This document shows, one piece after another, positions 1 through 5,158 of a DNA stretch of 9,112 nucleotides. The stretch lies in NCBI GenBank assembly GCA_003553165.1, contig PUOZ01000055.1:1-9112 (forward strand). Reading direction: 5' to 3'. This stretch comes from Thioalkalivibrio sp. GTDB lineage: Bacteria > Pseudomonadota > Gammaproteobacteria > Ectothiorhodospirales > Ectothiorhodospiraceae. The notes beneath the pieces are model-generated. The model was not told where the DNA came from. It was given only the letters and a program-made list of their open reading frames with translations, and did not search any database. The first letter of the stretch is position 1. The number at the start of each line of letters is the position of its first letter. Both the position numbers and the translations under genes were made by a program.

Positions 1-69
1 CAAGCCGACAGGGATGTCTTCACGGTGTCCCGCCAGCAGGCCGCCGGCTCGACCGGCACCCCAGGACAT
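1..69 (-). CDS. Possible 5' end of an unidentified gene downstream of dnaQ
   Basis: An ATG at 69-67 on the minus strand opens a frame of 23 codons without a stop up to the window edge, 14 bases after the dnaQ stop. The peptide is rich in Gly and Ala and matches no family I recognise. The only upstream purine-rich stretch is GCGGGA, a poor Shine-Dalgarno, and G/C at third codon positions is lower than in the neighbouring genes. An inverted repeat (GCCGG at 43-47, CCGGC at 53-57) lies inside it. It may be the next operon gene or simply non-coding sequence; the window is too short to decide. Confidence 0.15.
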   Translation of the reverse strand, partial: MSWGAGRAGGLLAGHREDIPVGL

Positions 70-83
70 CGCGGGGATCCCGC

Positions 84-794
84 TCAGCCAGACAAGCGCC
101 GCCATTGGCAGGAACCGCCCGACGACTGGTCCAACAGGGCCAGCAGATCGTCATGTTCGGCGAGTTCCTGCGCGCTGGGCTCGATCACCCGCAGGGGCGC
201 ACTCGAGCGCCGGGCCCCCACCGGCGCCGAGGGACTCGCCGGATCCGGTCCTTCCCGTTCCAGGCTCAACGTCACCTGGCCGCCGGTCATGGCCAGATAG
301 ACATCGGCGAGCAGGCCGGCATCGAGAACCGCACCGTGCAGCACGCGCCCCGAGGCATCGATCTGGTAGCGCTTGCACAGGGCGTCGAGGGAATTGCGGC
401 TGCCTGGGTGCATCCGCCGAGCCAGCACCAGGGTGTCCAGGATTCCGCAGACGTCCTCGATACGGCGCACCCGCGCCTTGGCCAGTTTCAACTCGTGGTT
501 GATGAAACCGACATCGAAGGGCGCATTGTGAATGACCAGTTCCGCGCCATCGACGAAATCCAGGAAGCGATCGGCCACCTCGGCGAACCGCGGCTTGTCC
601 AGCAGGAACTCGTTGCTGATCCCGTGCACCTCGATGGCCCCGGGGTCGATCTCGCGGTCCGGTTGCAGGTATTCGTGCAACCGCGTGCCGGTCACCCGTC
701 GGTTCACGATCTCCAGGCAGCCGATCTCGATGATGCGGTGTCCTGCCGAGGGCTCCAGCCCGGTGGTCTCCGTATCCAGCACGATCTGTCGCAT
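84..794 (-). CDS. dnaQ: DNA polymerase III epsilon subunit (3'-5' proofreading exonuclease)
   Basis: This 236-residue protein is the DnaQ-family proofreading subunit, which removes misincorporated nucleotides within the replicative polymerase core alongside alpha and theta. Seen: the ExoI motif DTETTG with Asp7 and Glu9, the ExoII motif HNAPFD with Asp94, and the ExoIII-epsilon motif HGAVLDA with His153 and Asp158. These are the metal-binding and catalytic residues of the DEDDh class, and all are intact. Residues 1-172 form the nuclease domain. The remaining 60 or so residues, with a Pro/Ser/Ala-rich linker near 184-200, correspond to the tail that binds the polymerase alpha subunit and beta clamp in E. 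coli. Length is close to the E. coli protein (243). AGAGG at 805-801, six bases before the ATG, sets the start and directly abuts the rnhA stop. It is the last recognisable gene of the methyltransferase-rnhA-dnaQ operon. In E. coli dnaQ and rnhA are divergent; here they are co-directional. Confidence 0.96.
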   Translation of the reverse strand: MRQIVLDTETTGLEPSAGHRIIEIGCLEIVNRRVTGTRLHEYLQPDREIDPGAIEVHGISNEFLLDKPRFAEVADRFLDFVDGAELVIHNAPFDVGFINHELKLAKARVRRIEDVCGILDTLVLARRMHPGSRNSLDALCKRYQIDASGRVLHGAVLDAGLLADVYLAMTGGQVTLSLEREGPDPASPSAPVGARRSSAPLRVIEPSAQELAEHDDLLALLDQSSGGSCQWRRLSG

Positions 795-805
795 GGACCG
801 CCTCT

Positions 806-1279
806 CTATGCCTTTGGAACTGACTTGCCGGCGGCCAGCATCTCATCGATGGCCCGGTTCGCCAAGCGGTCGGCACGCTCGTTCTCGGGGTGGCCGGTGT
901 GGCCCCGCACCCAGAACCACTCGACCCGGTGGCGCTGCGCCTGGGCATCGAGTTGCTCCCAGAGATCCTGATTCTTGACCGGCTGGCCGCTGGAGGCGCG
1001 CCAGCCCCGCCGCTTCCACCCCGGCAGCCAGGACGTGATGCCCTGCTTGACGTATTGCGAGTCGGTGAGCAGCTCCACCCGGCAGGGGCGCTTCAGGGCC
1101 TCCAGCGCGCGGATCGCCGCCATCAGCTCCATCCGATTGTTGGTCGTCTCGGGCTCCGCGCCATAGAGATCGCGTTCCTTGCCGCCAAACCGCAGCACCG
1201 CGCCCCAGCCGCCCGGACCCGGGTTGCCCCGGCACGCCCCGTCGGTGAAGATGTAGACCACTTCGTCGCCTATGCCCAC
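806..1279 (-). CDS. rnhA: Ribonuclease HI
   Basis: RNase HI cleaves the RNA strand of RNA:DNA hybrids, clearing R-loops and helping remove primers. With a GTG start at 1279 the protein has 157 residues, against 155 in E. coli. The complete catalytic set is present at a constant +3 offset from E. coli: Asp13 (in [13 protein letters not shown]), Glu51 (NNRMEL), Asp73 (TDSQY), His127 (VRGHTGH) and Asp137 (NERAD). The basic Trp-rich handle helix (residues 84-94, LPGWKRRGW) is also present. The frame stays open upstream to 1867, but that extension is Arg/Pro/Gly-rich, lies wholly inside the methyltransferase gene and is not RNase H. The GTG is chosen because it gives family length and follows AGGTGGGG (1294-1287). 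A second GTG at 1261 is possible. The start overlaps the 3' end of the methyltransferase gene by 10 bases, suggesting translational coupling, and dnaQ follows 11 bases after the stop. Confidence 0.95.
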   Translation of the reverse strand: MGIGDEVVYIFTDGACRGNPGPGGWGAVLRFGGKERDLYGAEPETTNNRMELMAAIRALEALKRPCRVELLTDSQYVKQGITSWLPGWKRRGWRASSGQPVKNQDLWEQLDAQAQRHRVEWFWVRGHTGHPENERADRLANRAIDEMLAAGKSVPKA

Positions 1280-1995
1280 TGCGAGGCCCCACCTGGGCGA
1301 ACGGACAGGCGCGACCAGCGCAGACGCGCTCCTCGCGGCGACAGCGGGGCCACGTCCCGACGTCTTGCCACCGTCAGGACGCAGCTGCCCAGGAACGGCA
1401 GCCATGGCGCTGCCAGCGCATCGACGCGACCCAGGCGGCGGTGGAGTGACTGCGGAAGCTGCCCGGGCAGCAGGCTCAGGGTTCGTTGGCGGCGGACGCC
1501 CAGGCCGGCGTTTTCCAGCCACCGGCGATAGACGCGTCGCTGCAGCCCGACAGGCACCAGAGTCCCGAGGCTGCTTGCCCCGGCCGGCGGACACGCATTG
1601 ATTTCCAGCAGGAACAGGTGCCCCTCGGGCGCGAGCACGCGCGCGGCCTCTGCGATCACGGCGTCGGCGCCGACGGAAGACATCCCGGCGTGGGCCACCA
1701 GCACGCAGGAGAAGGAGTCCGAAGCCAACGGCAGGCGGTCCGGCTCGGCATGAAGCCCGGCATTCCCGGAGCCCACCTGCACCGTCCATGCCGGCCCGGT
1801 CCACTCGGGGCGCAGCAATGCGACGGGGGCCAGTTCCAGAAAGGAATCCCCGAAGCGCAGCGGACACAGCGAACCGAGTTCACGGCGCAGCATTTCCAAC
1901 ACGCGGTGTCCCTGCATGCCGGCGTACCAGTCGCGCAGGCAATCAGCCCGAAACGCTTGGTGAAACGCCCTCTCTGCATTATGCTTCAGGTCCAT
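1270..1995 (-). CDS. YafS-like class I SAM-dependent methyltransferase
   Basis: A 241-residue protein resembling the Methyltransf_11-type protein (YafS in E. coli, PA1814-type in Pseudomonas) found next to rnhA/dnaQ in many gammaproteobacteria. Its substrate is unknown. Seen: an N-terminal helical segment with the family-like pattern WYAGMQG..LEML, the LAPVALLR and [10 protein letters not shown] stretches where SAM-binding motif I and the following strand would be, [17 protein letters not shown] (motif II region) and [14 protein letters not shown] (the usual R-VL-pGG-lll strand). The classical GxGxG loop is not obvious, as is common in this family. The start at 1995 is chosen because upstream residues (from a GTG at 2100) are low-complexity, Arg/Ser-rich and coded inside the mltD signal peptide region. 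A purine-rich GAGGAAG lies about 13 bases before the ATG, a long spacing. First gene of the rnhA-dnaQ operon. Its ATG overlaps the divergent mltD ATG. Confidence 0.8.
   Translation of the reverse strand: MDLKHNAERAFHQAFRADCLRDWYAGMQGHRVLEMLRRELGSLCPLRFGDSFLELAPVALLRPEWTGPAWTVQVGSGNAGLHAEPDRLPLASDSFSCVLVAHAGMSSVGADAVIAEAARVLAPEGHLFLLEINACPPAGASSLGTLVPVGLQRRVYRRWLENAGLGVRRQRTLSLLPGQLPQSLHRRLGRVDALAAPWLPFLGSCVLTVARRRDVAPLSPRGARLRWSRLSVRPGGASQWA
1957..1985 (+). promoter_or_regulatory. Weak candidate promoter for mltD inside the methyltransferase gene
   Basis: TTGGTG (1957-1962) and TATGCT (1980-1985) are separated by 17 bases, giving a low-scoring sigma70-like match. Transcription would begin around 1991-1993, next to the mltD ATG at 1994, so the mRNA would be leaderless or nearly so. 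This would fit the lack of a good Shine-Dalgarno. The hexamers are weak and could easily arise by chance. Confidence 0.2.
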
Positions 1996-3565
1996 GATTA
2001 TCCGGCTTCTTCCTCTACCCTTTGTCCTGCTGGCCACCGCCCTGCTGGGCACCGGCTGCAGCCTGCATGATCCGGCAAAGACCGCGGCGTCCGGGGACAC
2101 TCACGGGCTTTCCGCGGACGCGGAGCGGAGCAACACCCAACGACCGGCACCGGCCCTGTCGCGCGATGCGAGCCGCGCCCTCCGGCAGCCGGCCATGAAA
2201 CCCGAGGACGCTCCCGACATCTGGACCCGCGCCCGGTTGGGATTCGCGATGACCGAGGCCCTGACCCATCCCCGCGTCGCGGTCTACATCGAGCATTACC
2301 GCCGAAACCCGAACATCATCACAGTATCCTCCAACAGGGCCAAGCCCTTTGCCTACTTCATCCTGACCGAGATCGAGCGCCGGGGCCTGCCGGGCGAACT
2401 CCTCCTTCTCCCGATCGTGGAGAGCGGTTACGCGGCCGAGGCCACTTCCACAGGGATGGCCGCGGGAATCTGGCAATTCATTCCCAGCACCGGCGAGCAC
2501 TTCGGCCTGATCCAGGACGACTGGTACGACGGCCGGCGCGACGTCTATCAATCCACCCATGCCGCACTGGATTACCTGGAAAGCCTGCACGCCCGCTTTG
2601 GCGACTGGTATCTGGCACTGGCCGCCTACAATTTCGGACAGGGTAATGTGGCCCGGGCCATGGCTGCAAACGCCGCGGCCGGCCGCCCGACCGACTACTG
2701 GAACCTCGAACTCTCGAGCGAGGCCATGTCCTACGTGCCGCGCCTCCTGGCACTGCGCGCGCTGATCGAACAACCTGCGCGCTACGGCATCACGGTGCCG
2801 AAACTCGCGAACCGGCCCTATCTCCAGCCCGTTCAGCTGGGTCGGCAGGCCGACCTCGAATACGTGGCGGAACTCGCCCGCATCGAGGCGCGGGAAGTCC
2901 TCCAGCTCAATCCGGGATACCGCAGGGCCATCACGCACCCGTACGCGGCGCAGCACCTTCTGCTTCCGGCGCCTGCGGCGCAGCGGCTGCAGGTGGCCCT
3001 GCAGCAACACGGCCCCGAGCATCCACTGGTGCGTTACGCCGAGTACCAGGTACGCGCCGGCGACAGCCTCGGCCGGATTGCCCTGCAGCACGGCGTGACC
3101 GTGGCCGAACTGCGCGGCGTCAACGGCCTGAACGGGGACATGATCCGCCTCGGCCAGCGCCTGCGGGTTCCGGTTTCCGGTGCAGCCGTGACGGCCGGTT
3201 CCAAGCCAGGCCGCGTTCCCACCCCGGCAGACCGACAATATACCGTCCAGTCCGGCGACAGCCTCTGGACCATCAGCCGGCACTACGGCGTGAATATCGC
3301 CAGCATCCGGGAACGCAACGACCTTGCGGCCGATGCCATGCTGCGGCCGGGACAGGTGCTTGAGATTCCCCGGAATCGAGTGGAGGCGAACCTGCGGCGC
3401 GTCGAATACCAGATCCGGCCCGGTGATTCCCTGGGTGCGATTTCCCGTCGCTTCCAGGTCGATATCGGCGATGTGCAGCGCTGGAATGCGCTGAATGGCG
3501 ACGGCATCCGCGCCGGCGAGATGCTCACCCTCTACGTTGCCGCAAACCTCGTCGTCGACGGCTGA
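1994..3565 (+). CDS. mltD: Membrane-bound lytic murein transglycosylase D with three LysM repeats
   Basis: MltD-type enzymes cleave the MurNAc-GlcNAc bond of peptidoglycan, forming 1,6-anhydroMurNAc ends. This 523-residue protein begins with a short basic N-region and a hydrophobic segment ending in LGTGC, a lipobox with Cys22 as the lipidated residue, so it should be anchored in the outer membrane. The SLT catalytic domain spans about 110-235: LLPIVESGY carries the predicted catalytic Glu143, followed by GMAAGIWQFIPSTG (154-167) and the AAYNFGQGNV segment (210-219). Three LysM glycan-binding repeats follow at about 350-393, 416-459 and 470-514, each with a Y-V/I-GDSL core. E. coli MltD has two LysM repeats, so three is at the larger end. 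The start is fixed by the signal peptide and by an in-frame stop at 1961 with no other start between. The Shine-Dalgarno is poor (AGG at 1988-1990). No gloB lies beside it, unlike most relatives. Confidence 0.95.
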   Translation: MIIRLLPLPFVLLATALLGTGCSLHDPAKTAASGDTHGLSADAERSNTQRPAPALSRDASRALRQPAMKPEDAPDIWTRARLGFAMTEALTHPRVAVYIEHYRRNPNIITVSSNRAKPFAYFILTEIERRGLPGELLLLPIVESGYAAEATSTGMAAGIWQFIPSTGEHFGLIQDDWYDGRRDVYQSTHAALDYLESLHARFGDWYLALAAYNFGQGNVARAMAANAAAGRPTDYWNLELSSEAMSYVPRLLALRALIEQPARYGITVPKLANRPYLQPVQLGRQADLEYVAELARIEAREVLQLNPGYRRAITHPYAAQHLLLPAPAAQRLQVALQQHGPEHPLVRYAEYQVRAGDSLGRIALQHGVTVAELRGVNGLNGDMIRLGQRLRVPVSGAAVTAGSKPGRVPTPADRQYTVQSGDSLWTISRHYGVNIASIRERNDLAADAMLRPGQVLEIPRNRVEANLRRVEYQIRPGDSLGAISRRFQVDIGDVQRWNALNGDGIRAGEMLTLYVAANLVVDG

Positions 3566-3745
3566 TTACCGCGCCGCCGGCGAATCCCTGGCCGGGTGAG
3601 CGCTTCTCGCCTCGCTGAACGCGCCACTGGACTTGTGACAGGACACTGGTCCACTGCGCTGGCTGGCGTACATGTCCGCGCCATGCCATCGCCGGAGAAC
3701 GCCCAGACCGAGCAGGCTCACGATCCATCCGAGATGACGACTCAT
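3566..3745 (-). CDS. Possible small single-pass membrane protein
   Basis: A 59-residue frame starting at ATG 3745. GGAGG (3755-3751) lies five bases before the ATG, and the context CGGAGGATTCG is nearly identical to that before yjbQ (CGGAGGATTGCG), which argues that the start is used. The N-terminus is MSRHLGWIVSLLGLGVL, a basic residue or two followed by a hydrophobic stretch (residues 6-17) long enough for a short membrane helix, then RRWHG. The rest is polar, Ser/Ala/Arg-rich, has no family resemblance I can name and looks like low-constraint sequence. The stop at 3568-3566 directly abuts the mltD stop, so the two genes would converge tail to tail with no spacer. It could be a genuine small protein, a decayed gene whose N-terminus survives, or chance. 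No function is proposed. Confidence 0.35.
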   Translation of the reverse strand: MSRHLGWIVSLLGLGVLRRWHGADMYASQRSGPVSCHKSSGAFSEARSAHPARDSPAAR

Positions 3746-3916
3746 CGAATCCTCCGGATTGGCTCCAACGGGGCCGAATGATGCACGAAACCCGCGGGTC
3801 TTGCCGAAGCGGTGGTCGCACACCGGTCACATGGGTATGATCGCAGTCGGTTGCACGCATTCCGGTCCCGTCGCGAATCCTGTGGCGACACCGGCCCTGG
3901 CCGCAGGCAGGCAATG

Positions 3917-3930
3917 GCTGTGGCCACAGC
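3917..3930. promoter_or_regulatory. Perfect 14-bp palindrome upstream of fabI (candidate operator)
   Basis: GCTGTGGCCACAGC is exactly self-complementary with no spacer. It lies 34 bases upstream of the fabI ATG and, if the -10 at 3836 is correct, within the transcribed leader. It could be a binding site for a dimeric repressor or a small hairpin. No specific regulator can be named from the sequence. Confidence 0.3.
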
Positions 3931-3952
3931 GGAGCAACACCCATTTCGACAC

Positions 3953-3960
3953 GAGGAGGA
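3953..3960 (+). promoter_or_regulatory. Strong Shine-Dalgarno of fabI
   Basis: GAGGAGGA precedes the ATG at 3965; the AGGAGG core ends five bases before it. This selects the 265-residue FabI start over the longer open frame and implies efficient translation. Confidence 0.8.
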
Positions 3961-3964
3961 CTGC

Positions 3965-4762
3965 ATGGGGTTTCTGAAGGGTAAGCGCGCGCTGATCGTC
4001 GGTGTCGCCAGCAACCGGTCCATCGCCTACGGCATCGCCGAGGCAATGCGCCGTGAGGGAGCCGAACTGGCCTTCACGTATCAGAACGAGCGCCTGCGCG
4101 AGCGCGTGGAGAAGATGGCCGCCGCGTTCGACTCGGACATCCTCGTGCCCTGCAACGTCGAGAGCGACCAGGAGATCGAACAGGTCTTCGAGCGCCTGGA
4201 CGATTACTGGGACGGCCTCGATATCCTCGTGCACTCGGTGGCCTTCGCCCCCAAGGAACAGCTCGAGGGCGACTTTCTCGATAACATCACCCGCGACGGT
4301 TTCCGGATCGCCCACGATGTCAGCTCCTACAGCCTCGCGGCGATGGCCAAGGCCGGAAGGGGCATGATGAAGGACCGCAACGCGTCGATCCTGACGCTGA
4401 GCTATCTGGGTGCAATGCGTGCCATGCCCAGCTACAACGTGATGGGCCTGGCCAAAGCCAGCCTGGAGGCGAACGTCCGCTACCTCGCCTACACGCTGGG
4501 GCCGGAATCGACCCGGGTCAACGCCGTGTCCGCGGGCCCGATCCGGACCCTGGCGGCGGCGGGCATCGGCGACTTCCGGCGCATCCTGGACCATGTCGAG
4601 AAGAACGCGCCACTGCGCCGCAACGTCACCATCGAGCAGGTCGGCAACGCCGGCGCGTTCCTCTGCTCGGACCTCGCGGCCGGCATCACCGGCGAAGTGA
4701 TGTACGTCGACTCCGGCTTCAACATCCTTGGCCTGGGTCCGGGCGAGGTCGGCCTGGACTGA
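3965..4762 (+). CDS. fabI: Enoyl-[acyl-carrier-protein] reductase (NADH), FabI type
   Basis: FabI performs the last reduction of each fatty-acid elongation cycle in the cytosol, reducing trans-2-enoyl-ACP with NAD(P)H, and is the target of triclosan. This 265-residue protein is an SDR-fold enzyme. Seen: the N-terminal nucleotide-binding segment [19 protein letters not shown] (7-25), the FabI-specific Y-x6-Y-x6-K active site with Tyr147 (SYLGA), Tyr157 (SYNVMG) and Lys164 (AKAS), the [13 protein letters not shown] segment (186-198) before the substrate-binding loop, and the C-terminal [13 protein letters not shown]. Positions run one ahead of E. coli (Tyr146, Tyr156, Lys163). At the triclosan-contact position the sequence is SVAFAP, with Ala93 where E. 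coli and Pseudomonas have Gly93. It appears monocistronic, with a strong Shine-Dalgarno, and converges on ppiD across a repeat-rich spacer. Confidence 0.97.
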   Translation: MGFLKGKRALIVGVASNRSIAYGIAEAMRREGAELAFTYQNERLRERVEKMAAAFDSDILVPCNVESDQEIEQVFERLDDYWDGLDILVHSVAFAPKEQLEGDFLDNITRDGFRIAHDVSSYSLAAMAKAGRGMMKDRNASILTLSYLGAMRAMPSYNVMGLAKASLEANVRYLAYTLGPESTRVNAVSAGPIRTLAAAGIGDFRRILDHVEKNAPLRRNVTIEQVGNAGAFLCSDLAAGITGEVMYVDSGFNILGLGPGEVGLD

Positions 4763-4784
4763 TTCCCTGCCCTGCCTCCCCCCA

Positions 4785-4899
4785 GTAGGTCGGGTTAGCG
4801 CAGCGTAACCCGACGGCGTCCCGGGGACGCCGCTATTTTGCGCCCATGGGTGGGCTGCGAGGCCCGTCGGGTTACGCCCTTTGGGCTAACCCGACCTAC
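4785..4899. repeat. REPIN/BIME-like element: two GTAG-headed palindromes in inverted orientation
   Basis: The left unit (4785-4814) has the head GTAG, then arms GTCGGGTTA (4789-4797) and TAACCCGAC (4806-4814) around an eight-base centre. The right unit (4866-4899) is the same on the other strand: arms at 4866-4874 and 4887-4895, centre containing GCCC-TTT-GGGC (4876-4886), head CTAC at 4896-4899, which is GTAG read in reverse. Between them are a perfect hairpin GGCGTCC-CGG-GGACGCC (4815-4831) and GCCCA-TGGG-TGGGC. GTAG/GTRG heads and imperfect palindromes define REP sequences mobilised by RAYT (TnpA-REP) transposases, and inverted pairs are REPINs/BIMEs. No RAYT gene is in the window. Possible secondary role: attenuating read-through between convergent genes. 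Confidence 0.75.
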
Positions 4900-5082
4900 A
4901 GTTTGCGGCTTTTCATCATCAGGGGTGCCGCACCCCACGACGCCGTTAGGTCGCCGAGAGGGCTCGCCTCCCACAGGGTAAACGGGTAGGCGGGGGGTGG
5001 TTGGCGCCCCTGCTCCGGCGCTTGACCGACGCAATTGGGACGGCAGCGGCAAATCGCGCCAGCCAGCCGCCATTTCCAAAAC

Positions 5083-5109
5083 CCTTCGTGTCCTTCGTGT
5101 CCTTCGTGG
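5083..5109. repeat. Three tandem copies of a 9-bp unit CCTTCGTGT
   Basis: Units are at 5083-5091, 5092-5100 and 5101-5109; the last ends in G instead of T (CCTTCGTGG), followed by TAAAC. On the minus strand one frame reads TKDTKDTK, a signature I associate with spurious hypothetical proteins from intergenic repeats of this kind. It is non-coding here and sits just past the ppiD stop. Confidence 0.85.
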
Positions 5110-5110
5110 T

Positions 5111-5129
5111 AAACCCGCCCTTGGGTTTT
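5111..5129. terminator. Weak terminator-like hairpin downstream of ppiD / fabI
   Basis: AAACCC (5111-5116) pairs with GGGTTT (5123-5128) across a six-base loop, followed by one more T. The run of A before the stem and T after it makes it usable in either direction, as expected between convergent genes. The stem is only six pairs with three A-T, so it is a marginal candidate. Confidence 0.25.
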
Positions 5130-5158
5130 CCCACGGGACCAAGGCCGATGCCCGAGTT

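Larger units (their letters stand above)
3746..3964. other. Leader/intergenic region upstream of fabI
   Basis: This stretch separates the putative small minus-strand gene from fabI. On the plus strand TATGAT at 3836-3841 is a good -10 hexamer, but no convincing -35 lies 16-18 bases upstream. If used, the fabI leader would be about 117 bases. A perfect 14-base palindrome sits at 3917-3930. The frame upstream of fabI stays open to 3812, but the extra 51 residues resemble no FabI N-terminus, so they are treated as untranslated. No RNA gene or riboswitch was recognised. Confidence 0.4.
4763..5158. other. Non-coding spacer between convergent fabI and ppiD, built of repeats
   Basis: About 400 bases lie between two convergent stops. 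Contents from left to right: an inverted pair of GTAG-headed palindromes (4785-4899), a small GC hairpin (4922-4936, GGGGTG/CACCCC with a three-base loop), a possibly degenerate third palindrome around 4950-4975 (CGAG-AGGG-CTCG followed by TCCCAC, which reads GTGGGA on the minus strand), unassigned GC-rich sequence to 5080, a 9-base triplet repeat (5083-5109) and a weak terminator-like hairpin (5111-5129). Open frames across it on the minus strand read through the repeats and are not credible genes. Confidence 0.7.

Noticed and set aside
105..971. Long plus-strand open frame opposite dnaQ and rnhA (288 codons)
   Set aside because: It is antisense to two clearly functional genes, has no recognisable domain and arises from the high GC content and codon bias of the coding strand.
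1280..1867. Upstream extension of rnhA giving a 353-residue protein
   Set aside because: The extra residues are Arg/Pro/Gly-rich, unlike RNase H, and are the alternative frame of the methyltransferase gene. The GTG at 1279 gives family length and has a Shine-Dalgarno.
2015..3283. Minus-strand open frame of 422 codons inside mltD
   Set aside because: It lies antisense to a gene with intact catalytic and LysM motifs. Its sequence has no domain pattern.
3812..3964. N-terminal extension of FabI by 51 residues
   Set aside because: It is not FabI-like. The ATG at 3965 has a strong Shine-Dalgarno and matches the conserved [12 protein letters not shown] start.
4795..5142. Minus-strand frames of 115 and 62 codons in the fabI-ppiD spacer
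   Set aside because: They read through the palindromes and the 9-bp tandem repeat (TKDTKDTK), a known pattern of spurious gene calls.
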